From Brachypodium distachyon (taxonomy: Eukaryota > Streptophyta > Magnoliopsida > Poales > Poaceae): DNA of 64,000 bases. Positions 21,682 through 33,100 of the stretch are shown here, one piece after another. A model generated the notes under the pieces. That model was given only the letters and a program-made list of their open reading frames with translations, was not told the origin of the DNA and did no database searches. Positions within the stretch are counted from its first letter, which is position 1. Each line of letters begins with the position of its first letter. Where the stretch lies: positions 22,953,584 through 23,017,583 of the forward strand of contig NC_016134.3 in NCBI RefSeq assembly GCF_000005505.3, given 5' to 3'. A program made the position numbers and the translations under genes.

Positions 21682-22389
21682 TCTACATGTTCCAATTAAG
21701 ACATATTAACAAACCAAATGACACCCGTACTCCGAACTATAGCAACAAAGCAAGCCTTTCCTACAAATCTATCTTATGAATTGAAGACAACCATCGAATG
21801 AACAAACCAAACCAGCCATGCCTAAGAAATAGTTATAACAATTAACACAAAATAATTGATTATAATAGCCATCCCACATGCATGGAAAAGAGCATACTTT
21901 CTGAGGTCTTGTTATCCCCAACAATACAACTTCGTATAACATATCGAGGTATTTGAGCAATAAGGTTTTTCTTCATACAAAACTAGCAACTACCGGCCGG
22001 CCACATTCCAAAAAAACCTAGCTTTTTTCCTCTAAGTAAACTAGCAACAACCGGCCACCCAGAATCCTACAAGATTGTGATTCAACCACTAAATGTACTA
22101 AGGTTTGAGAAGTATAGCGAATCAGCGAATCCTGCTACAAGATTGTGATTCTAGCCGGATAGAACCTCGAACCCTAAATGTACAGCGAATCAGCGGAAAA
22201 ATGCAAACCAAACTGAGGGGATCGGAGGAGAATACCTGGGGGGAGCAAATGCGAACGGAATCCACGGAGAAATCAACGAATCGGGGGAGAGATTTGCAGG
22301 GGAGCAACCGCCGCCGCCCCTGTGTTCTTACGAGAGAGGAAAAGGGCCGAACCCTTCTGTGCGTGCTGAGCCTCTGGCCCGAGCGGTTC

Positions 22390-22640
22390 GGCCGCTTCAG
22401 GGTACGGGGGTATAGCGCCCGGTGACAAGGCGCTAAAGAACTTGTATAGCGCCTGTGGACGAGGCGCTATAGTGGCTTCCCGTGGGTCCCCAGCTTCGCC
22501 ATGCTGGACAGGCACGCCACACTGGCACCGGTTCAACGCCCAGTATGCGGGCGCTACCCGAAAGGGTCAGGCTTGTGAAATAGTTTCGTCAGGAGTCCAT
22601 ATTTCAAATTTCTTTGGATTTTGGGTCAATTTTGTCGAAA
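22390..22640. mobile_element. Right-end region of the PMD transposon with GGCGCTAT motifs
   Basis: The block holds alternating AGCGCC and GGCGCTA motifs (TATAGCGCCCGG, AAGGCGCTAAAG, TATAGCGCCTGTGG, GAGGCGCTATAG) and a segment CCCAGCTTCGCCATGCTGGAC that recurs in related form at 57955-57980. A minus-strand promoter or 5' UTR of the PMD gene probably lies here, since the ATG is at 21681. I could not match a terminal inverted repeat or a 9-bp duplication, because the other end was replaced by the gypsy element. Confidence 0.4.
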
Positions 22641-22769
22641 TTCAGTTGGCTGTGCCACCCCAAGTACATGCCCCCCTTCTTAGCCACTTGTTTTGCTTTC
22701 TCCTCTTTCTCTCTCTTAGTTAATTTCTGACACTTTAAACTGAGTAGAGGATTAACACTATTACCACTT

Positions 22770-23530
22770 GACAACTTTTTCTTTTCTATTTCTTTCTCTT
22801 TCTTTCTTTCTCTCTCCCCTACATTACGGTACATGACATGTTTTGAAGTACATGTTTAGTACATTATGGTATATGAACTGTACTGTATCAGTTTTTAAAT
22901 ATCTCGTGTACATGAACTTATGATACAAGAACATCGTATGGTACATCACATGTATCTAAACAGTTTTTAAGTACCTCATGCACATGACAGATAAATGAAG
23001 TTATATGACAAGTACATGAAGGTATATCACAGATACATCAAGGTACATGATAGTTCCTCAACTCATACAATTAATAAGTACCTCATCAACGATAAATTAC
23101 ATCACAGTACATGATAAGTACCTCCTCAATTCTCAATGGAGATAGAAAAAAGAAGAAGAAATAATCAAAGTACCTCGTCATATGAAGACTTTGTACATCA
23201 ATTCATAACAATATATCGTGTACTAGAACAAAATCGCAGTACAAACAATCATCGAAACACGGTACCAATCATCTAACATGGAAAAAAAGAATCGAAGCGG
23301 AGTACATCATGTACCAAGACAAAATCACGGTACGAACAATCATCAAAACACAGTACCTCATGGATCTAACATAAAAAAAAAATTGAAGCTGGATACATCA
23401 TGTACCAGGACAAAATCACAGTACGAACAATCACAAAAAATCAGTACCTCTTCCTGTACCCATGTTACATCCGTACATGGCGGTACTAAAAAGTCACAGC
23501 ACAAAACTTCAAAGAAAGCAGAAGATCCGA
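22770..23530. repeat. TCTTT microsatellite and GTACATGA-rich degenerate repeats
   Basis: A pyrimidine microsatellite (TTTCTTTCTCTTTCTTTC, about 22780-22815) is followed by about 700 bp in which GTACATGA/GTACATCA recurs every 20-40 bp. From about 23200 on, a ~100-bp unit containing TACATCATGTACCA and AAAATCACGGTACGAACAATC repeats about three times. Open frames here (e.g. 23278-23541) are lysine/serine-rich translations of the repeat and are not called genes. An AC-rich microsatellite lies at 23626-23668. Confidence 0.7.
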
Positions 23531-23689
23531 AAGCAAAATAACAAGATGGCGGCGCGCATCTGCTGCTTGCTCATCTTTGCTTCTTGCCCGCACTCTCAAT
23601 TCAAAGAAGAAAACAGAAATCCAAATACACGCACACGTACACACATCACGCACACATACACACATCTGAATCTCAAGGGAATCTTTGGC

Positions 23690-24030
23690 CGAGCAAGAAA
23701 CGCTGGTGGTGCAAGCCTGCAACTGGCCGGCCGGTCAGCTCCTCTCGAATTAATTAGCCACCGCTGCATCTTGGACGGGCTCAGCTGCGGCGGTGCGGCG
23801 GCAGTAGTAGGGCTGCTGCGGCACATAGAGCAGCAGCTCGGCGGGAGCCCGTCCCGTGCCGGACGGGGAGGAGATGGAGGAGGAGGAGGGGCCGTGAGCG
23901 CCGCAGCAACAAAGTCAGTTTCCCATGCCATGGCACTTGGCTCTTGCTGGAGAAAGAAAGAAGAAGGGGAGGAAAGAGAACAGAGAGAGACGAGAGAGAA
24001 ACAGGAGAGGAGGAACGTGGGTGTCAAGGA
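23690..24030 (-). other. GC-rich open frame of unknown nature
   Basis: On the minus strand an ATG at about 23932 opens MAWETDFVAAALTAPPPPPS and continues through PPSCCSMCRSS and KMQRWLIN before running into the AC microsatellite. The 5' side is a CT-rich tract (TTCTCTCTCGTCTCTCTCTG) that resembles a grass 5' UTR. The coding look (Ala/Pro-rich N-terminus with high GC) suggests a first exon of a host gene or a captured exon. No domain is recognised and no downstream exon could be joined. Confidence 0.3.
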
Positions 24031-24181
24031 TTAACCAAAAGTGGAAAGAGATTAAGAAATGGAAGTGGACACGTGTGTGGACAACACGGTGAGTGCAGAT
24101 AGGTGGGGTGGTACCGGGAGGTTTGGCAACGAGATCCAGTGCCCTGCTGTGGTGAAGGCACCGCGTGCCCTGCCCGGATGA

Positions 24182-26308
24182 GCTCGGACAAATTGCAAAA
24201 CTCGGATGACTATAACATTGGATCGACTTGCAAGAAATTATGAAATCACTGATGTTGTGTTAGACCACAATCACTATCTTCAATTACCACAAACATGTCA
24301 CTTAATGGCATCACAAAGGAAGATTTCTGAAATGCAAGCTTTTGAAATAGAAACCGTCGAGGATTCTAGAATTACGCCAAAAGCTGCACACAAGTTTGCT
24401 TGTCGTCAAGTTGCTGGACCACTTAACCTCGGCTACACTTGTCGTGACCAAAAGAACCATTTGCGAAGCAAGCGGCAGAGGGAGTTGGCTTTTTGACAAG
24501 CCGGTAGTATGTTGAAGTATTTCCATGACAAAATCATTGAGAACCCATCTTTCCAATATGCTTTGAAGTTGGATTATGAGGAACATATAACCAACATATT
24601 CTGGACTGATGCTAAAATGGTTCTTGACTATGCACACTTTGGTGATGTCGTCACATTTGATACTACTTTTGGCACAAACAAAGAATATAGGCCATTTGGT
24701 GTTTTTCTTAGGCTCAATCAATTCAGAGATACCACCATTTTCGGTGTGCACTGCTATTTGATGAAACATGAGACTCATTTACATGGCTTTTCGAGACCTT
24801 TCTAGCTGCACATAATGGAAGGCAACCTAGAACTATTTACACAGATCAAGATGCAGTGATGGGGAAAGCTATTGGGAAAGTCTTCACGGAATCAAATCAT
24901 GGATTGTGCACCTTTCATATAATGCAGAATGCTGTCAAACATTTAACTCAAGTGAAGGGTCAAGAAAATGATGAAGGTAAAGAGAAAGATGAGGGGAAAG
25001 ATGAATATGAGGAGTCTCATATTCTCACTGATTTTAGTGATTGTATGTATGGTTATGAGAACAAAGAAGATTTTGAAGAAGCATTTGACAATATGAGACA
25101 AAAGGTGTATAAGAAAACTTGGTTAGATAGTATCTACAAGTTGAAAGAAAAATGGGATGAATGTTATATGAGAGATGTTTTCAGTTTGGGAGTGAGAAGT
25201 ACACAACTCAGTGAGAGCTTCAATAATTCATTGAAAAAACATTTGAAATCAGATTTTCATATTGTTCGGTTCTTGATGCATTTTGAGAGGACAATAGAAG
25301 TAAAAAGAACAACGGAATTGCAATCTGAATTTGAGGTAAGAAAGAAGTTACCAAGAATCAAGATGCACACACCTATGTTGGTGCTAGCAAGCAAAGAGTA
25401 CACTCCGGTTATTTTTTAAGCTTTTCAAAGTGAATATGAAAGATCCATGGCTGCATGCACTAGAATATTGGATGGAAATAACAAGTTTGCTATTGTTGTT
25501 GGGAGTTTGCATGGTGATCTGAAATTTGAGGAGGAGCGCATAGTGGCAGGTGATTCTTTGACCCAAACAGTTTCATGTACTTGTGCAATGTTCAATAGGA
25601 CGGGAATATTATGTGGACATGGTCTCAAAGTTCTCATTTGATGAATACAAAGACATTGCCAACACACTACTACTTAAAGAGATGGACTAGAGAAGCCCGT
25701 AACGGAAGCATACTTGATAGACAAGGAAGAAACGTGGTAGAAAATCCAAAATTAGAATTTGTCTCACAAATTTCACACAATGGCATATAAAGTAGTCAAC
25801 TCTCTAGAATGTTGTCTCATGTTAGAAAATGCACTTGACAACATTGGTCCTCAACTTGAGGAAAAACTCAATGCAACTACCAATACTATGAATAAGCAAG
25901 GTAGTGGCCAAGAAAATGTTGACCCAAATCTTTAGCAAACAAATGAGTTTCTTACCGCTGCAAAGCTCAAGAAAAAGAAGGTTCCATAAAAAAAATTAAG
26001 GAGAAAGAAAACTTGGCTTGATAAGTTACTCAAGGGGAGGCGGCCAATTCAAGTTGCTGCATCCAAAAATAGAGAAGCTAAGATATGTTGCAATATTTAC
26101 ATTATATGTTGTTACCATTCATTCCTAAACTACTTGCAATTTTTTTTATCGCAGCAACAAAAGAAACATGATGATGTAGAGCCTCACGTAGGAGTGGAGA
26201 AGGATGACAAGCATAAAGGAGCACATTTGGATCTTCAAGGGTGCGACAACATCATCAGTTACACGCAGCTTTTGATGGATGACATTTATGATGAAAATAT
26301 GTTCTAGC
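24182..26308 (+). pseudogene. FAR1-related (FRS) / MULE-type transposase-like gene, decayed
   Basis: FAR1-related proteins derive from Mutator-like transposases; functional ones act in light signalling. Here the end of the FAR1 DNA-binding domain is visible (RTNCKTRMTITLDRLARNY, TDVVLDHNHYLQLP), then the MULE DDE domain (YAHFGDVVTFDTTFGTNKEY, IYTDQDAVMGKAIGKVF, GLCTFHIMQNAVKHL) and a SWIM zinc finger (SCTCAMFNRTGILCGHG, C-x-C…C-x-H, about 25575-25625). The tail resembles FRS C-termini (LKKKK, TWLDKLLKG, SYTQLLMDDIYDENMF). Breaks are a TGA at 24494-24496, a frameshift near 24790-24850, a TAA at 25417-25419, a one-base loss near 25635 and further stops. The N-terminal half of the FAR1 domain is missing. 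Whether it was a host FRS gene or a transposon copy cannot be decided. Confidence 0.8.
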
Positions 26309-26569
26309 GTGTACAATTTAGGGCAAATAGTATTTTGGACAATATTGACTAGTATTTTGGACTGGGTTGACTATAGTATTTTGAATTTTGTGGCCTAATT
26401 GTACAAGTAAATGGCCAAACTTATGTACTTAAAGATCATGTTAGAACAGATACCAGTGCTAAGTGCTTATAAATTTCAATTGCTCAGGCCGTCAAATGCT
26501 ATCTTTTGTCTCATATTGTCAATGATGTGTTGTGCAATTGACATGATTTCAATCTGTCCTTCCTGAAAG

Positions 26570-26740
26570 AAGTCGTATAATCTGCTGTATGCCTGAAATC
26601 GTATAATCTGTACTTCTGGAGCTCTATGCCTGAAATCTTATAATCTGATGTATGCCTGTGTATAATCTGTTGTATGCCTCAAGTTGGACTGCAGAATGCT
26701 TGTGTATAATCTATTGTATGCCTCGAGTGTTGCTGTTGTC
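26570..26740. repeat. Short degenerate repeat downstream of the FRS pseudogene
   Basis: The phrase TATAATCTGnTGTATGCCT recurs several times between 26575 and 26725 with variable spacing. It creates the short open frames seen here. No gene is visible from 26310 to 26960. Confidence 0.5.
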
Positions 26741-26959
26741 TTATAATCGTATAACATGTCCTTATAAATCTGCACTTCTGTTCTTGTGCGTGTTGGGCTG
26801 ACGCGAAACTGCTGCTGCATGTGCTTGTTCTGATTAGACTTGTTTCGGGCCATCCGATTTCCAGTGGATGGTGGATGGGAGGTCGCAGGGCACGCCGTAA
26901 AGAAAAGAGTAAGCGATTCTCGAAAGATTTAAAAAAACCCAATCGCTACAACGTGCAGC

Positions 26960-27780
26960 TGCACTATTTCGGTTGAGCGAGCGCACGCAGCTCTTCGTCG
27001 TGCGATATAGCTGGACGCATCAAACCGTTCATGCGCGCCCCGACCAGGTGGCTTGCCAACTCGTTTTTCTCTTTTCTCATCTCCTCTCCCGTCCGCCTCC
27101 CCGTCGCACCTGCTCCTCGCTGCCTCCTCCCGTCCTCGCCGCGGCCCCCTTCCCCTTCTTCCCGCCTGCTCCCGCTCCTCCTATTCCCTCCCAGCCTCCT
27201 CTCGCGCCGTTCCCCTTGGGTAATCTCCGGCGAAATCGAGGTAGCTGCTGGCGATTTTCGATTCAACCAAGCGGGACTACGAGATCTCTATCGCTGCCCT
27301 CCTCCTCCTCGCTGCCATCACAGCTCCTGCCTCCTTCTCCCTGCCGTCGTGGCCTCCATCGTCCTCCTCGAAGCCTTTGGTCACCCCGACCTCCCTCCTC
27401 CTCGAAGCATTTGGTTACAAATTGGGGAAGATTCAGGAGATGAAATGCAGAGTTAAAGGGCAGAATCAGCTTGTGGGGTAAAGGGGAAGAATTCCCACCC
27501 TTTAATTTGAGGGGAAACACATGGGACCGAGAGAATTGAAGAAGTGGCAAGCACTGGAACTCTTCTGGAAGAGGTTGAACGCAGGGAAGAAGATGACGAA
27601 CCTGCACTCCTGGAGATGTGCTCGCCCATGAGATGGGCCAGGAGGGTGAGGTGCGGCCCAGGAGGAAAGAAAAAAATAAGAAGTGTGAGAGGGGGCCTGC
27701 AGCCCATGAAAAAATAGAGGGTGAGAAATACGGGCTGCAAGTTAGTGCCTGGTCGAATTTTTTTTCTTATAAAGTTGCTA
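26960..27780 (+). other. CT-rich, possibly 5'-UTR-like block, no gene recognised
   Basis: The block 27060-27220 is a C/T-rich stretch (CTCCTCCCGTCCTCGCCG type) such as often precedes grass start codons, followed by less skewed sequence to 27780. Several overlapping open frames occur on both strands, but none shows a domain, and all are compositional. It could be the captured or orphaned 5' end of a gene. The 14-mer AGTAAGCGATTCTC lies at its left edge (26908-26921) and again at 29994-30007. Confidence 0.3.
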
Positions 27781-27829
27781 AACATGTGTATTTAGTTGCT
27801 AAGACGCTAATTTTTTTTTGCTAAAATAT

Positions 27830-29650
27830 GAGTAGTTAGGTTGTAATGTATCCATCATGGTTGCTTTAATTAAAAATTGTTACAAGTATTCAAAGTTGCA
27901 AGAACAAAAGACAAAGTTGACAGCTTTGTAAGAAAAGTTGCCGACATAAAACACAATGTTGTCACACATTAGAGAAAGTTGCGACCAGACACATTAAATA
28001 TGTGTGTGGTTGAGAGAAATTTGCTAGATTGGATAAAAAAAACTACCCGTGGTATAGGAGCCAAAATTGGGAGCGATAGTTGCTACTATGAGCTAAAGTT
28101 TGCTAGTATGGGAGCAATAGTTGATAGTATGAGAGTCAAAATCACTAACACCGAAGACAAAATTGCAACACATTAGCTAAATTTGCCACTAGAGCACACC
28201 AAAGTTGTTTGTGGTGGAGTGAAAATTATTAAAATGGAGCAAAATTGCTACCGGCGTGGGAGAAAAAAATTGCCAGTATAGCAGCCAAAATTGCTACATT
28301 TGAGTCAAAATTGCTGGCATAGCAACCAAAATTGCTAGTATGCGAGTCAAAAACTAGAAATTGCAAGTATAGGAACCAAATTGTAGAACTTGTCGGTATA
28401 GGAGGCAGAGTTGCTAGTATGAGAGCATAAATGACAAAATTCTCACATATTGGCGAAAGTCGCGATCAAAGTTGTCGCTATGAGACTCAAAGTTTCTAAT
28501 ATAGGATCCAAATTTGCGAGTATGAGATCCAAAATTGTTAGTATAAGAGCCAAAGTTGCAGATATAAAAGCCAAAATTGCGATTAGATACACAAAGCGGT
28601 GGAGTGGAAGTTGCAACAACGGAGCCAAAACTATCACTGCTATTGGCGTCTAAGTTTTCTTTTTGCCAATACTATGGGCGCCTAAGTTGCTAGTGTGGCA
28701 ACCAAAGTTGCTACTCTGAGAGCAAAAGTTGCCGGTTTATAGGCAAAGTTGCTAATATGAGTCAAATTTGCTAGTATATAAGAGTCAAAGTTGTTAATAT
28801 GCCCGTCAAAGTAGTCGAAATAGGAGGTAAAGTTGCAAGAATGGTACTCAATGTTGCCAGTATAGAAAACGAAGTTGCTAGTATAGCAGTCAAACTTGCT
28901 AACTATTGATACAAATAAGATAAATTTTGCGTATTGTTAGGCTCATTTTATAATACAAAGTTGCTAATTATGCATAGGTAACTGGCAAAATAACGTAAAA
29001 AGTTGCTTATTGTAGATCTAAAGTTGCTACACCTTGTACATCGTTAGGCTAGTTTTTGAATACATAGTGGTTAAAAATATGTCTAGATAGTTTGCAAAAT
29101 AATCCAAGAAGTTGGTTAGTATTGGCCCAAAGTTTCTTACTATTGAGTCAAAGTTGCTACACTTTGCACATTGTTAGGTTGATATATATACAAGTTGCTA
29201 GATAGTTACAAAATAGCCTAAAAAGTTGCTTAGCAGTTGACACAAAGTGCTTAATATTGAGTCAAAATTGCTACACTTTGCACATTGTTAGGCTGATTGA
29301 TATAAAGTTGCTAGATAGTTACAAAATATAGCCTAAAAAGTTGCTTACCATTGATCCTCTCTAGCAACTTTCATCCAATGCATTTGCATGATTTGCCAAA
29401 GTTGGCAGTATAAGAGCCAAAATTGCTAAGACAAAAAAAACTTTCTCTCCATTGTAGCATCGAAGAAGACATTAACACCTTTGCTGTCTAATTTAGGGTG
29501 TGCTACAAGCAATTTTGTCTCATTTTGGTAGCAGGTTAGGTAGACTTTTTACGAACAACGTACATTCCAATGTAGCATTGTAGACAAAGTTGTCGATTAT
29601 TACAACTAAGTTGCAAAAAAATATGAAAAAGTTGCATTGTTTATTGGAAA
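27830..29650. repeat. Degenerate AAAGTTGCTAGTAT satellite-like region
   Basis: For about 1.8 kb the sequence consists of imperfect units built on AAAGTTGCTAGTATGAGAGC, with variants such as AAAATTGCTAGTATGCGAG and AAAGTTGCTTATTG. The spacing is roughly 20-40 bp and not regular. A longer sub-unit (TTGCTACACTTTGCACATTG, TTAGGCTGAT) recurs at about 29030, 29155 and 29270. Small open frames inside are by-products. Confidence 0.7.
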
Positions 29651-30112
29651 AGTTCCTTTTTGTAAAAGTTTGTCAAAATATATCAAACTTGGAACTAGTT
29701 TTGAAGATCTCGTCGGGATAGAGCCAACAGTGAAAACGGATGATAATTTGGACTCTCGATCCGAAAGTTGCAGCATTTTGAATTTTGTAGAAACAAAAGT
29801 AATGTGCATGCACAACCTGCTGTCCCTAGCGTGAGCGCGGAGGGCTCTGGACTAATTACCTGGCTGGATTAATTAGTTTTTCTCGTGATTGGAAACTTTC
29901 CGTGTATCAAAGACAGGGGATTAAAACTTTCTGTATACGGGCCGTTGGCTGGTCGGGCTTAACCAGCGAACTACTGGTCCTGTCCTTCAGAAAAGTAAGC
30001 GATTCTCAAAATAAAAATAAATGTAAGTCTATTTTTCCCGTTGCGAATTGCCGTAGCCACCATTCCCCCCCAAGCTCGCAGGTCGCGAGTCGCGACACTC
30101 TGCTCGCTCTCC

Positions 30113-33100
30113 ATGGCCGCCGGCGCCTCCGCCGCGTTCCTTCCAGACAATTTCTCCGTAGAAGAAGCCCTGTTTGCACTGCGGCAGCGACTGGATGACT
30201 TCTCTGTGGTAATCAATCGAACATTTCTATGTATTCCTATCCCCTCCTAAAACCCTAAACCCCGGTGTACTGCCCGATCCAGGCCCCCGATTACGCTACC
30301 GCCGCCGCCATCTCCCTTCTCCTGGATTCCGCTGCCGACAACATTGCGGGATGGAGCTTGGAAGATGAGTCCCACGTGTACGAGGTGGCTATGATTGCTC
30401 AGATGATGCTCCGGCAGGTGTATAGGTTCCTAACAAGCCCGTCTTGCAATCAGGTACGGATCCTTCTGAAATTACTAGCTGAGAATCCTATTAGTTGACT
30501 AAATCCATTACAAGCAGTTGAGAAGCGTGAGCGGAGCCATTGCAAACCATGTAGAATGAATTCAGTGCCTGGTTGTTCAACATCAACCATGTGTAGCAAC
30601 AGGTGTCCCAATCGGTTTTTCATTTCTTAATACAATGCTTACAAAAAAAAAGGTGTGCATCTATTGCATTTCACTGGATTGCATATATTTTTGTGTCGAT
30701 GAGATAAGCAAATTACATCAATGCATTGCACAGAAAATCTTTTCTGATCTAATTCAGAAAAGGCACAAAGAAAATGCTAGAACTCATTTGACTGAAGGGT
30801 GACTACACCTATTTGCTCATGAGAGCAGATCATCAAAGTGAAAATGAGTGTAGATTTTAGAGCTGTCCGCCTCCTTGATCTTCTGCATGCATGTATTATA
30901 TTCTGTACTAAAATCTGATTGCCTTCCATATTTGAAGAACAAACATAAAAGAAATAGCTCTGAGAAAATATGTAGCTCCAGCTTCTCTACATAGCTCCCC
31001 CATGATTACTCTAGAATAACGTCAGCAATAAGTGAGGTTAAACATAGTGAAATTATTTACATTGATGCTTGCTAGATACCTGATTCCAAAATTTAGAAAC
31101 TGCTTCTGGACGACATCATACCGTTGAGCTACTTTCAATAAATAACTCACTGTTTTGATAATTCCTTTCTAGAAGAGAGCTGATGCAACTCCGATTAATT
31201 ATGTTGTAATCGTAGATAGTAGCATTCACTCCATATTTAATACAGCATAACTGATTCTTTGTGTCTCATTTACAATATGTGATTCAAGGACTGCTTTGAT
31301 CACTGCTGATTCTCTTATGTAACAGATAGCCGTAGATTCTCTTTCTCTAGGGCTTCCGAACTCTGTTGCCAAGCTGGGTGTTGTTTGTTGGGATTTCAGT
31401 GCTGCCAGAGATATAATTCAGAGATTTGCATCCAAATGCAGTCCAAGAGATAATGTCCTCATACTCTGTGAGGTTATTTCTGTAGCTTTCTTTACCAAGA
31501 ATAAATGTGTATTTAAATCCTCCAAATTGCGAAGATATTTAAGTCATATCCAAAACTCTGAATTGTTTGATGCAGGCTCTTGATAAACATAGTTCAATAC
31601 GAGTAGTGAACAGTTCTTCCTACTTCATTATACTTGTAGATGGAATTGGAAAAGGTATACACTTTGTACCCAGAAGTAGAAGGAACCAGATTTTTATTAA
31701 TCTTTTTTGGATTTACTAAACACAACACCTCGTGCGCCCGTAGCCTGTTTGCATGTCTTGGCTTGCACAGTGGCACCACCACCATGCTAGATGCGAGAGG
31801 GAGAGAGAATAGAAGGAAGAGAGACGGAGTAGATTAGTATTCACAGTTATAGCAGTTCGAAGCCATGATGGTGATGAAGCCTCCGTGTGCACCGGCCTGC
31901 TGCCGGCAACTGAAGCTCGTTGTTTTGGATCCTTGTGCCCTATGCGGGTGCTGGGGTTCTTGATGTGTCTTGCTGGTTGAGGTTGTGGTTTGGGTTGGAT
32001 GAGCTGAGCGCTTGTGGGTGAGGGTTTCATGGGCAGTCACACTTCTGGAAAATCATCATTTGCTTCACCAGCAAACTTTCTCTTTGGGCTTGTATAGCTA
32101 GCATCAACGAATTAAGTAGGACCAGGATATATACATACATGTGCCAGTTATTTTGCACATTCCTGTCGGCTAATCTGATTCTTTGTCTCCTTGTCACTAC
32201 CACATAATATGCACAAGTATTTAACTTGCACTAGTTCGTATTGTTCATTACACATGATTATATATTTGGCATGACAAATATGTCAAGCACTTGCAACTAT
32301 CTGCAGTTCCTGTGGAGATATATGTTTGAACCTCTGTTACCTGAAGTATTAACAGTACCTCTGCTGTTCTCTGAAATCAAATTGTTATGTTTTGTAGTGC
32401 TTCCTTTGATTCAGAGGCATCGTGCACATAATATAAAGATAGCAATGAGAGCTGTTATTGGATGTGTGAAGTATACCATACCAGTGCTGGATGAGCACCA
32501 TGGAAGGAATGCCATTGCTTTATTCAATGCAGCTCTTGTATTCAGCAACACTGTTCAGGATATGTGCAAAACAACGGTCCTTTACTTGAATACCTTTCTG
32601 TTTTCTACGAGTCTTGACTGATATATACTCGCAATCATTGATCTGAGTAACTGGCTGTCCTTTACTTGTTTTTCACCAACAGGTTGATGAGGAAAAGGAA
32701 GAACTAACTGCCTTACTTGGTTTGTTTGCGCTTCATAACATTGTAAGCAACTCACTGTAGATCTTTGTCGAAAAACATTTACGTTTTACATTAGTATTTC
32801 TACTGCTAATATGTACTGTGGCTTATGCCATGTACTAACAGCCTTGCATTTCGCAAAGCAAACAAGACCACATACTGTCAGCTTGTGGCCCACTTGTTAT
32901 TGTGTATTCTCAGTTAGCCATACCATCTGATCTTTCTTGGCTAGGGCTTCTTACTGGGGATGACATTAAATTAGCTATTGGAAAAACTGATGAAGGTGCC
33001 TAACGAACTATCCATTTTGGCATCCTAATGTTTTATTTTCACCCGATTTTACTTCCTAATGTTATCACCTTATGTTTGTTGTGAGCTTATGTACTTCCCT

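Noticed and set aside
23278..23541. 87-residue lysine-rich protein
   Set aside because: Translation of the ~100-bp GTACATC repeat; opposite-strand and other frames are equally open.
27979..28653. Small open frames inside the AAAGTTGC repeat
   Set aside because: The predicted residues simply repeat the DNA word; no start context or conservation argument.
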